Assembly: GCA_026260175.1 (NCBI GenBank)
Contig: JAKCWW010007003.1
Coordinates: 1-30,566, forward strand
Direction of reading: 5' to 3'
DNA: 30,566 nt
Source of the DNA: Reticulitermes lucifugus
Lineage: Eukaryota > Arthropoda > Insecta > Blattodea > Rhinotermitidae
The notes below the pieces were generated by a model. That model had not been told where the DNA came from and did no database searches. It saw only the letters and a list, made by a program, of their open reading frames with translations. The position numbers and the translations under genes are program-made. Shown here piece after piece: positions 20,461 through 30,566 of this stretch (within the stretch, counting starts at the first letter, position 1; every line of letters starts with the position of its first letter).

Positions 20461-21307
20461 AATGCAAATTTCACTCTAAATGAAATTAGTGATTTCGGAG
20501 TTCTTATGAAAGTTAACATGCTTATGGCGTTGAATTGAAGCTTCTAAACTGTGTTATCATAAAAATCAAATATGAGGGAATAGTTATCTCGATTATTCGA
20601 CGTGTTTTCTTCATCATTTATTCTATTCTAATCCATTTTCTTTGAACATCCTCTAGCAGAAGTATTGTAATTCCCCCTGAAAAATTAGAGACAAATGTAT
20701 GGTTATATTTACTTACATAAAATTAGATGCACTTTGCTAACAGAATCCTCATAAAAGGTAATAAAAAGAAGTTACTTATTAAAATGCTTACATTGCGTGC
20801 CGGTTTCATGTCATAGACAAACGCTTTACAAGCTACACCTTCACAGAACACCATGAGCTGAAATCTGTACTCCGAATCGTAGAGTGTTTCCTTGACAGCA
20901 GATTACCCGTGGCATTATCAGAGCAGTAATGTGAAATGTAGGCCATAACAATGTATTCTTTCTCGTTGCAGATCTTTCGCGATTTGCTTTTCATAACATC
21001 TACAAACGTTCAACACCCATTGTTTTACGCTGTATATGTGCCTGTTTCTGTCAGTCTTGATCTGTTATCGATTTATGGGGTTTTACCCACCAACAGAATA
21101 AAAACCTATTTGATCACAGTTACTTTCTGGTAGAGATATGACCGTCACACACTACAATAATTGTATTCTAACGCTCTCTTTGTTTTGTCTTTAATTTAGG
21201 AAACAAAACTGTCACTATGTTGTAGACATATATAACAAATAAATAAATACACCAAAAATTCTTTGCGTCAGCAAAATATATACAATTCTTCTTGATTTTC
21301 ACCGTGT
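20461..21307. other. Non-coding, no recognised feature
   Basis: Chance frames only (60 and 67 residues). No named repeat was seen. Confidence 0.5.
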
Positions 21308-21349
21308 TGTTACATGTTTCGCCTACCAGAAATCATCTTCAGGCAATTC
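21308..21349 (-). ncRNA. Degraded hammerhead-like motif
   Basis: On the minus strand CTGAAGA (21342-21336) and GAAACATGTA (21320-21311) lie at the right spacing, but the bases between them do not form a stem II. Helix I has at most a 3-bp TTG/CAA pairing. It is probably a decayed relative of the PLE motifs. Confidence 0.35.
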
Positions 21350-22189
21350 GCCTTCAAAAAGCGGGCTCCTATGCTTTCTATAAATTGAAATTGAATTGAA
21401 ATGTGTTGAAGGTCATCACCATCGTTATCGTAATTATGAGACATAGTACATTAAAGAGTCAAAGAACACTCTTTTCCTTTCCCATTAAAATGCTGCGCAC
21501 AATTCTTCTTCTTAACAAACTTTCCCTTCTGTCTGCCACGTGAATTATATTTCTGAGGTCTTTTGTGCAGTTGGCTGCACTGACTGGGTAAAACCACGAA
21601 AACCCTCAATAAATATATTCAGCATGCGTTTCGGAATTCAGATCCGCTAACTCCAGGAAACGTATCTGGAGGGATAATCGGTCGATCGTGACAATCGATC
21701 TAATCTTACTTTCGTTAATTAATTTCGCCCGAGCTCTTTCCATTTATATCTGTCAATGTTGAGGTGATTTCCCATACCGATTTACACTGTCATTCGAGTT
21801 ATTTTACGTGTCTTATTCTTTCCCGTCAGTACCAACTGATTATCCCTAAGGGATTAAAAGACACATATTCTTTGACCTCCTACTGTAATAATGACTTAGA
21901 ACTATGCAAAATAAATGACGACGAACTGAATGCATGAACTGCATTTTGACATCTGTCTTGTCAGATGTCTTATAAAACAGAATAGAGTGTACTGAATTAA
22001 AAGTTTTTGTAGACAGAATCATTAGTGTTATAGTACAGAGAGATCCTTTAAGACCTCATCATAAATCATACTGTCATTATCAAAAAAACAGCCACGTGCA
22101 TTTCATATGATGGCCTGTCATAATATTCAAGCCCTCCTCCACAGCATTTTTCATTGATCTTTATTTATTCTTACAGTAAACCTAATGTT
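21350..22189. other. Non-coding, no recognised feature
   Basis: No coding or repeat signal that I can name. Confidence 0.5.
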
Positions 22190-22440
22190 ATGTTTGCGCT
22201 ATGCTCTATTATATGCTCCATGCTCAACTGTTTCTTCATTTTCATCCCGTACATCACAGAGAAATATCTGTTCCAATTATAAAACTTTCTTCGGCCTCAG
22301 CGCTTATCTTACAGAGGACAGAGTCTCTCATAACCTTTATCGTAAATATGAAATACCCGTATGTGACGTCACTGGTAACCATGGCAACCGGGTTGTAACT
22401 CAATCATTCGCTCAATCTGTCACTCACACTGGGATATCTT
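22190..22440 (+). repeat. Dispersed repeat with a TGACGTCA / GGTAACCATGGCAACC block, copy 1
   Basis: Contains TGACGTCA at 22364-22371 followed by TGGTAACCATGGCAACC. The upstream part aligns with the minus strand of about 23790-24010: both read …TATTATATGCTC…, then CACAGAGA…, then CCTTTATCGTAA or CCTCTATCGTAA. The 85-residue frame reads through the repeat and is not a gene. Confidence 0.5.
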
Positions 22441-23099
22441 AAGGTAGGTGAGGTAAATAATAAGATTCAACCACAAAATACAGCCTGCCTTTTTGTAGCA
22501 GAAATAAACAGTCTTACGCACCTATTAGTAAATACTTAGTAATTGCCTCCGTACTTGAAATTGTTGACACAAAGGCAGTTATCATGTGTCGTGTGTAGTA
22601 AGCACATGGTCCATATTCGTACCACATTCCACCTGCTGAGCTCTAGTCTTTCATTACTTATGACCATCAGTCCGAAAGCGAATTAGCCTAAAATATTTGC
22701 ATGTCCGCCATGTCTTTATTTTATTGTCTATAAAGAAACTTTCTCTTCAAAAGTTACACATTTTCAAGGTCTATTACCATACATCATTTTAGGACCTGAA
22801 TGTAAGTAGTGCTAATGTGGCTCCGGCCTTAAAAGTTCGCGTGTCAACCATATTGCTGATAAAATGATAGGGAATTATAAATTAAGGCCTTTGAGTATTC
22901 TCCAGTGTATGTTATTCATACCTGTTGTCGTGAAAATCGATAAACAATTTGAAATGTGTTCTCAAAAGATTGTGCTTTTTGCTTCAGGAAAGAAAGCAGA
23001 CTAGAAATAATTTTATCGAAAAATGTAAGTAATATAAAAGCGAGACTAAATTTTTCAAAAGTTCCCAACAATATTAATATGTATTTGCGTTATATAGTA
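22441..23099. other. Non-coding, no recognised feature
   Basis: No supported gene or named repeat. Confidence 0.5.
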
Positions 23100-23230
23100 C
23101 CCTGTGCTGTTGACTGAGCCAGTGATTGAGTCACACCCTTGTCGTGGCTACCAGTAACGTCATTCTCGGGCTTCAACAATTACCAGTTTTCGATGGTTAC
23201 TGGGTTTCCATTTGATACATGACCCTCTAA
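23100..23230 (-). repeat. Dispersed repeat, copy 2 (partial)
   Basis: The plus strand reads GATTGAGTCACACCC…GGCTACCAGTAACGTCATTCTCGGG, an imperfect reverse complement of CCCGTATGTGACGTCACTGGTAACCATGGC…GTAACTCAATC in copy 1. The TGACGTCA is changed to TGACGTTA on the copy-1 strand. About 60 bp are comparable. Confidence 0.45.
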
Positions 23231-23789
23231 TTCTGTGGAACCTACCCAATGCCAAAATGACCCCGGATAGCTGTGGATGGTATTCAAGGTGACTATTAAC
23301 ACGTATAGATAGACAACAGAATCGGTTAGTAAAATAAATACAACAGTTTATTAAAAACGTAACTAAAATAAGAGACTAAAGGCATATACAGTAACGACGT
23401 CCATTATAACAACAGTTCTCAGAAAATTGGCTGCCCAATACTACTAGAGGCGTAATTTTCATTCCATGACACAAACAGAAAAATAAACATAAGGAAAACA
23501 TACGTAGCGCCGTAATTACACCAAACACCATCCTTACTTCAGTGACGAATATGTAAGCATAACAACGTAAGCTTTTCTTACAGGAACATAATTTCTGAGG
23601 TCACGCGCCGAGACAGAAGCACGTACCTTTTCCCTGAAAAATTTACAAAGCAAAAGTGCCACATCAAGCCAGTTAGAAGACGGATGCATGAATAGGGTAT
23701 TTGGAGGGGCCTGGGATTACAGGAAAGGACGTTAGATGATTAATCACAGTCAGTACCGTAAGTAGCTTCATTTTCGCTGCACAAGCTCT
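23231..23789. other. Non-coding, no recognised feature
   Basis: Nothing recognised; the minus-strand frame at 24026-23673 overlaps copy 3 and is not a gene. Confidence 0.45.
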
Positions 23790-24010
23790 TACGATAGACA
23801 TAAACCATGGCAAAGATACAGGTTTGCGAGTGACGTCACATCTAGCTATGGTTAAACATATGAAAAGCATATTCACCAGTGACGTGATACCCGGGTTGCC
23901 GTCGTTACGATAGAGGTTGAGCCTGTGTTCTCTGTGAGTTAATTGCCAAGTCCAAAGGAAAATTTGAGAATTGAGCATATAATACACCACAGCACAACCA
24001 GATGACTGAA
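23790..24010 (-). repeat. Dispersed repeat, copy 3
   Basis: On the minus strand TATTATATGCTCAATTCTCA, CTCACAGAGAACACAGG and CCTCTATCGTAACGACGGCAACCCGGG match copy 1 in order, then an ATCACGTCACTGGT block. A second TGACGTCA sits at 23831-23838, next to CCATGGCAAAG, as if part of the block were duplicated within this copy. Confidence 0.5.
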
Positions 24011-24139
24011 CTCCCGACAGAAGCAATTGACATTCATTTTGCTCTAGAAATAAATGAGCAACCGAAGAAGGAGATTGTAGATGGTCACGTGAATTTTAAT
24101 GCAGCCTGCCAGATGATGAGCACGTAGCTAGTATGCGCA

Positions 24140-24390
24140 TGTGTGTGCGTATTTATGTATCCATACATATATACATGTATATATGTACAATGTGTATGTA
24201 CAACCATACATATATTTTTTCTTCATTTTATATAAGCCAAGGTTTTTCTGTGTGTAACGTTTAAACGACACCATCTACAGTTTCAGTTGTTACGACATAA
24301 CGTTGTTTCCATTTCCTTCGTTTACCTCCAGTGACTCCCTGTTAAATTGTCCAGAGAGTCTGGTATATATATATATACATATATATGATT
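24140..24390. repeat. TA/CATA-rich simple-sequence patches
   Basis: Alternating purine-pyrimidine patches at about 24140-24216 (gtgtgtgcgt, catatatacatgtatatatg) and a TA-rich run at 24363-24387. No coding potential. Confidence 0.8.
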
Positions 24391-27300
24391 ATTTGACACA
24401 CTTATTGCAAACATAAATCTATAGGTGACAAGGTATCGGAGTACTATTATAGGAAGAATTACGATAAGTCATAATAAACGTGTATAAAACCAACATTGCT
24501 ATTTTCATACTGGAAAATTAAGAGAAGTAAAATGTAATTGAAAATAAATTGAAATTTGAAAGAGTTATCAGTAAAATATTTTTGACTAAATTGTGTTACG
24601 TAGTGGTTTAATTACAGTATATAGACTGTCCACTTTTCAAATCTCGCCTGATTACCGAATTCCTGACTACCTGTACTCTCTCCTCCCTGATCACTTTTTC
24701 AAAACGTCTAATGTCTGTTCACTGGCCATGTCTAATTCAGAATTCTTTACTGATTCTGACAGACTGCCCTGATTACCCTGCCGTCTTATCATATATTCAT
24801 GCTTCAGAGTGTCACCTCTGACAATCGTGCCTTTAACGTCTGTGACTGGTCGGGCAAGGGGTTTTCTGTAGTTGGCTGACAGACTTTTAAAGGACATTAT
24901 ATAAAGTTTATTGGTCAAAATTAATTGCGTTTTCCGTGCGAATAAGACGCCCACAGAATAAACCGTAAAAGTCACATATGTGTTTGGTTCAAACGTTACA
25001 ACTTAAATTTGTCAAAGCGAAATTTTGGTACTGAATGAAACTTCCAAAAAAACTGGATTATCGCAGCAGTACCATAAATGTCACATATGGGGACACATTA
25101 AGTGAAATCTGTAACGGCTGTAGCCTCCTATCCGACGTACGCTGTGGACACCCCTGCACAGATGATAATTTGCACCCTTATCATGATCAAGGTAATTGCA
25201 GAATATTTTCATATTTCTCATGCTGAAGGTTGGTCTGACTGCGATTCGAAATCAACCAGTGTTCGGCTACGTAGTGACACACAAGCCCGGCCTTTCGTGT
25301 TAATAGGGAGGAACTTTATAACAATACTAGAATTCTCAATAACCACAAAAAATCCTCAGGGGCAAAAATGCGAAGAGGTTGGAATTTATCTTAAAGAGTC
25401 TTATGTTCTGACGGGCAAATATATTTTGCCGTTCTATGTGCCAGAAACAGTAAAATCACCGGCATATTAATCAAAGAAACAGCAAGTCAAAATCAGTTTT
25501 AAATAATGTCAGGGTTTTAACTCGGAATATTGTCGATATTGAAACTTTCCAGTAAAAATAATATAAATTTCTTATAAATTCAAGTCTTTTTCCGCATCTT
25601 TGTATTTGTTAGGCTATGGTTGTTCGATGTTCTTTTTAACTTACTAAGAGAAAGTTACATTTTAAGCCTACCCTTTGTTTTCCAAGCTGACATTTTTGAC
25701 GGGTATGCACATCAGTTTTATGCGAACGTTTTTTCGTACCTCACAGAGAAGAGAGTTTCTTTCCATGATAAAGAAAAGTGGTTGATTTTACATACGAAAC
25801 AATAGCTAATTATTGTATGAATCACACGAATACATAAGTATAGCCTATTTTGTGGCCAAAACCCGGAGCCTACCAATGTTGAACCGTGGAACACATAATC
25901 CATACTGGTAGTTAGGTATAATTATCGTAGTCTTATTTTTGATGTAGTAAAATCAAAGAATACGGATTTGTAGTTCAGGTGAGAAATAAGATAAATCTAT
26001 ACAGAACTTTAATGAAAAGCCTCTTGAAAAGAGATCACTTGGAAAATGAGAGGATATTAAGGGGAATGAACGTATAAATTTTCAAAATTAGGTTATGAAT
26101 ATATGAACTACTTGAAACTTACGTAGGACTGATATAATTACGGACTTAGATAGTAGCAGTGTTAAACCTACTGTTCTTGCTGCTAGAGAATTAATTATAT
26201 TTATTCTTCTTTACGTGTATTCATTCAGACACTCCTAATATCTTTATGTGATAAATACTGAATTATTCCATTTTTTCTAATAAGACTCGGAATTTTCCTT
26301 TCGAAAATCTAGAAAATTTACAACATTTTGAAAGTCTGAAACCAAAAATATTTACCTTGTAGACTGCAGGTCGTAACATTAATTACGTGCGGTTTAAGCG
26401 GCCGCATTTCTTTGTTCACTGCTAGAGCGGAGTTTAGTTTGGATTGATGACGTCGTGATGGAGCAATCCGATACTGTTCCCAGCAGAGCTGCACCGTCGC
26501 TAACAGAACGTGAATGAAATCTCTGCTAGAATTGGTGATGGAGGTTGGGCCTCGTGGGACTGTTAGAATTCATGGCACACTGCGCCGTGGAAATCCCGTG
26601 GCTTGGGCTCACTTCTTCATGTCTGCCGCCACACTCACTCTCTGTACACTTGTTTTCTCCATTGGGACAATATAGCCTTTTTGCAATTCAATGTGTGGTA
26701 AAACGCCTTCAGCTTCTCACAGAATAAAAGGTACAATGTAGGAATCATGCTTGTAGCATATACTGCCTCAAACTAGTAATTCATTTTTGAAGAGGACATC
26801 CCATTGCATTATATAATTCAAACAAAGATCACAAAATCCGTCAATCACAAATACTTTATTGTAAGGAAAGTTAGTTACTTACAACTCATTTTCTTAAAAA
26901 TGATATCTGATGCCGATGTCCTACTTTAGCCAGATCTGTGTGACGATACACGGACATTTCTGTCAAACATGTACGTTTTAATATAAGGTTACATTTGTAA
27001 CCCCTTATCACACATTCATATACTCAAAAAGCAGTTTTTCTTCATAACATAATATACCTGTATCTGTTAGAAACTTCCCCCCTCCCTTCATGCACCCTGA
27101 AATTTCAATTTCCGCTACCATCTCGCCAATGGTCTTAAAATGGGACACTTTAAAACGGACTAAACCGCACATCTATTCTTTCGAGAATACGTGTATATTA
27201 ATATTATTCCATTTTAGAAGTCTATCTGTGTATGGGTGAGTGCGAACGTTTGTGCGTGCGTGTTTGTAGTGTAAAAAAGGAAGTGGTAGAAAGCCTAGCA

Positions 27301-28297
27301 TTTGTGCTCCGAATTGCAGAAAGTTCGGCTAGGAATTTGTGGTGTTCCACAGTCATTCAAAGCAAATTCTCTAATAATTCCGCAATATAGACCACGAAAT
27401 CTTACTTCTTTGCTCTTTCTAAACACCACACGAACCCTCATATTATTATTGGAGGAATGTAGCCTTTGTAATTCAAGAAGCGTCGTTAAGTAAGTTAAGA
27501 ATGTATAAAGCATGTTATTCGGTCCCAGAGAGTTGGTCAGAATGAATAAAAATTTCAGGGTTAAACAAGTACGAAATAAGTATTTTGAACCTCGTGGATT
27601 CAGTAATTTGTTCTGGCGGCTGTGCTAGAGAAACTTCCAATCACAGCACAGTTAAGTGAAGTATTGTGTGGCTGACACATAATTGTGGAATTTATGCATG
27701 TTACGGACAAGCCAGCCAATAAAGGATATATAACCTGCCTGTCAACAGGGAACTCCGTAGTACACACCGATTGATGTAGGTAGGTTCCGTATGTGACAAA
27801 AATGGCCCTGCATTGACAGAGTTTGGTTGATAAAATTAATAACAATTTCTCTTTGCCTGTATATGTCACGTAAAACCCCTATGTTTCTTTTCGTTATTTG
27901 GTGTATTTCAGTGTTTGAGCGCCAGTTGTATACTGGACGTACAACAATTAGTTTTTATGTCACACCAACATTAGTTTAAAAATTATAATCTAATTGAATT
28001 TACAATCTTTGGAATAATCAATAAATTTCCCACCTCTTACTGAAACTAAAATTTTATTGCCCTTTTTAGTGCCTACCTTTAGACACTATCCTGTGCCTGA
28101 TAAATGCAGTTGACTATTCCAAACACACACTCTTCTAGGTTATACGTATTTTACACTCTAGAGCTAGTTTTAGTTTCCTTCCTTTCTGGTTTCCAACTGA
28201 ATTTAAGTAGCCACACTTGATCGCACCTGTCCATGCTAGGAGTCGGGATAGTTCACTAGGTATAGTCACTACACAATCGGCTGGAAACTGATAAATC
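24391..28297. other. Long stretch without recognised genes
   Basis: The longest frames are 94 residues (24975-24691 minus), 122 residues (25102-25470 plus), 89 residues (27869-27600 minus) and 72 residues (27513-27295 minus). None has a motif, a signal peptide or a conserved block that I recognise, and overlapping frames compete. A GC-richer island around 26380-26560 contains a GCGGCCGC and TGACGTCGTGATGG but no identifiable element. Confidence 0.5.
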
Positions 28298-28549
28298 ATG
28301 GTTGAATTTGGGGCAAGAAATTATTTCCTTCTCCAAATCCTCCAGACTGGATCTGGGGTTGACACAGCCTCTGTGCACTTGGGGTTTTTCCTGCAGACAA
28401 AGCGACAGGGCGTGAAACTGACCACTTACCTACATCCAGAGGCGAGGTTAAGTACGAGTGGAGCAATGCCTGTACCGTCCTACCCCGTATGGCTTCATAG
28501 CATACACAATGATAAATTGGCTTTCATTTGTCCATACCAACCTGGTTAA
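28298..28549 (+). repeat. Scrap of a widespread animal dispersed repeat
   Basis: The translation contains ARNYFLLQILQTGSGVDTASVH…LGFFLQTKRQGVKLTTYLHPEARLSTSGAMP. I recognise the framework (RNFxLLxxVQTGSGxHPASY … PxxKRPGREADHSPP … VxxxGAxPPLP) as a recurrent translated repeat in many animal assemblies. It is not a gene. The match is by memory and its element class is unknown to me. Confidence 0.5.
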
Positions 28550-28959
28550 TATTATTGCACTAAAGCATTTCGTGAGAAATGCAATACGTGTGGCTTGCAG
28601 TCACATTATAAATATTATGCATTATTTCGTATTTGAATGCATTTTTTCGTATCAGACAGTAAACAATTAAGTTCCTTCCGTGCGTCACTTCAGGCTTTTA
28701 TAGAACAATTCTTGAAATTACCTGGTATATGGCACCATGTCCGTTGGTAAAATTACTAGTTAAAAGTCAACGGGCTCATGTCTCACAGAACTTGAACCTA
28801 CTTTTATGAGTGCGAAGTGATGTCTGTTTTTATTAGATAATAAGGATTTACATGTAACAGCGAAGTATCAGACATTCACAAACACAAAAATTAATATCGA
28901 GTGTGTATATCTATCTGTACGGCACTGCAAGCCATTGTGGCCACAGGCTTCCCTTTTTT
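28550..28959. other. Non-coding, no recognised feature
   Basis: A 70-residue open frame overlaps the end of the preceding repeat. No element recognised. Confidence 0.45.
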
Positions 28960-29075
28960 TGGATTTCGTTAACTCCTTTGAATGGGGTTCCCATACCCCG
29001 AGTGGAATTTGAGACCACTGTACAAGTGGGCTAGCGGTAGAAAACATTAGGCCTGCTGACTCAGATGGCACGGTG
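28960..29075 (-). repeat. Possible degraded tRNA-derived SINE
   Basis: The minus strand reads GTGCCATCTGAGTCAGCAGG and, about 45 bases later, GTGGTCTCAAATTCCACTCGGGG. These resemble worn pol III A- and B-box regions of a tRNA-like head. No tail or duplication was found. Confidence 0.3.
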
Positions 29076-30520
29076 ACACGTTACTGGATAGGAGAACTGT
29101 AACTGGAATGAATGCACAATGACAAAATGTCTGGCGACGCTAATGAAATATGCATTGATAACTGGAATCGGGGTGAATACACTTTAACGAGCAAGGTGAC
29201 GACAGTAATGAAATATTCGTGGATAATTACAAATGTGATCAGTTGCATGGGAAGTCTAGCAATGTCGCAGTTTTGTCATTCTGTCTCTTATTATGCAACA
29301 TCTCATTATTCATCCGTCCTGTTATTTTATTCCAACCAACCAACCAAACAACGACCGTGAAACATGTTTCTTCTGCAGTATACTTTTCGGCAATATGAAA
29401 GTGGTTCATGTGACGAGTCTTTAATTATCTGGCTGGAGCGTCGTTGTCTGCGAGCTCGGCCGCGGTGGCTGGATTCCTGATAGGCAGATAGATGATCACT
29501 CCGTTGTGTACTCGGCGGGCGTCCGGCAATCTAAAAGATAAATCAGACAGTGTCTGGAACAGTTCGCTTCCCTTGATCTGCTGTAATCACGGACTTGTAA
29601 CAGAGTTTACGGCCAGTTCGTTGTTGAAGTGTGTCATCAAAGGGCGCCATATTTATCATCATACCTTACCTGAGATTAACAAAAATCTATACATTTTAGT
29701 GCTTTCTTCTGGATGTAACACTGTGTATTAATGTAGGTGAACACTGTTGTTTCGAATGAACAGACTGCCTCCATTTTCAGAGTTTAAGTATTAAGCCTAA
29801 GTTGACACATAGTTAGGGTAAAGATTCGGCTGCTTACAGAGCCGGGTTCTGAAGAAGGTGGCCAGTCACCGTCCCGTCCATGTTAATAACAGCAAGGAAC
29901 AGGCAATACGAAAAATCGCGCAACAAAATGGCCACATTCAGAGCAGCATGAGAAACAAGTGAGAGAAAACATGAGAAACTACGTGTTCAGAACAATCGTT
30001 TTCAAGCATTCAAGAATGACAAGGATGAAAAAAACTACACTTTATTCGTCCCAGCAGTGTCGTCACTAAAGGCACATGAAGAGTGAGGAGAGAAAAAACA
30101 CATAAAACCTCTTTCTTCAGGACTGAGGTGAAAGTGAACTGTGAAGGGAGACGCCGTGCTTGTGAGTACAGATGTAAATGGTAGCTGAAGGTACACTAAT
30201 CGGCATGTCTAAGAATCACGCCTTGAATCTGTGTATGTGGACAGGAACTGAAGCTCCGTGAAATTCTAAACTCGACCACTTCTGGTGAAAGAATCTATGT
30301 TATCTATTTGACTAAAGAAGGAGTGGACATCTGGGTCTGAGCGGAAGTGCTGACGAAAAAAGAATTCCGTCCGCACTGAGATTTGCGCTCCGGTTGTCAT
30401 TAGATTCATGGTTATACAACTTGCTGACTGAGCTGTCCCGATTCATTAACAGTTTCAACTAGCCGCCTCTGGGTTAAGTCGAAGAAAAAACACAAGGGTC
30501 TGCTATATATGGTTCCATGA
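29076..30520. other. Non-coding, no recognised feature
   Basis: Chance frames of 82 and 79 residues only. A GC-richer patch lies at about 29440-29530, and a short CAAC run at about 29332-29348. Confidence 0.45.
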
Positions 30521-30522
30521 CA

Positions 30523-30566
30523 AAAGCCCACACGACGAAAGCCCACACGACAATTGCGCACAGATA
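30523..30566. repeat. Edge of a 15-bp tandem repeat
   Basis: AAAGCCCACACGAC occurs at 30523-30536 and 30538-30551 (period 15), followed by a diverged third unit (caattgcgcacaga). The array continues out of the window or ends just beyond it. Confidence 0.6.

Noticed and set aside
24691..24975. 94-residue minus-strand frame with a plausible-looking composition
   Set aside because: No family resemblance and no supporting signals; treated as chance.
25102..25470. 122-residue open frame, one of the longest in the window
   Set aside because: It overlaps another frame, has no recognisable motif and no splice or promoter context, and its length is expected by chance in 30 kb.
29445..29480. GAGCTCGGCCGCGGTGGC, resembling a vector polylinker or a SINE head
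   Set aside because: It does not continue into vector sequence, and no B box or tail follows; probably coincidental GC-rich DNA.
1..30566. CRISPR arrays, bacterial operons or prophage
   Set aside because: No regular spaced repeats, no ribosome-binding-site-led gene strings, and eukaryotic retroelements throughout.

Overview
The window looks like a piece of an arthropod nuclear genome, most likely an insect. It is AT-rich, carries no long intact open reading frame, no operon-like gene packing and no convincing host exon. The recognisable content is eroded transposable elements. The LINE reverse transcriptase, the SPDLxPLD-type DDE transposases and the small CxxC orphan protein resemble repeats that I associate with cockroach (Blattodea, Periplaneta-like) assemblies. 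That assignment rests on remembered sequence style, not on a search.

Layout. 1-838: LINE reverse transcriptase fragment that enters from outside the window. 839-1240: tail of a Penelope-like element (PLE) with a hammerhead-ribozyme-like fold at 1140-1184. 1260-1400: Ty3/gypsy-type integrase scrap. 1.65-4.6 kb: featureless AT-rich DNA. 4.6-5.5 kb, minus strand: PLE GIY-YIG endonuclease end followed by its own hammerhead motif. 6.55-6.76 kb: solo repeat with a hammerhead-like hairpin. 6.8-10.5 kb: nothing recognised apart from a small dispersed-repeat scrap near 8.97 kb. 10.556-11.055 kb: 159-bp inverted repeat carrying two divergent hammerhead motifs, bracketed by a 12-bp direct repeat. 11.23-11.94 kb, minus strand: broken CxxC-protein gene of a repeat family. 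13.0-13.57 kb: two more inverted pairs of hammerhead-like repeats.

14.014-14.321 kb: tRNA-derived SINE with a clear 12-bp target-site duplication, directly beside a second LINE copy (14.326-15.31 kb). 16.87-17.13 kb (plus) and 19.06-19.44 kb (minus): two relatives of one DDE transposase family. 17.74-17.91 kb: third LINE scrap. 20.3-20.5 kb: possible SINE relic. 21.31-21.35 kb: degraded hammerhead motif. 22.2-24.0 kb: dispersed repeat family with TGACGTCA and an ATGGTAACC-like motif. 28.3-28.55 kb: scrap of a widespread animal repeat. 30.52 kb to the end: edge of a 15-bp tandem repeat.

Nothing here appears to work as a gene system. The unifying theme is a graveyard of retroelements and DNA transposons. 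Its most interesting thread is the repeated occurrence of hammerhead-type ribozyme folds, three times as divergent inverted pairs. Claims about ribozyme folding come from manual base pairing and were not computed.
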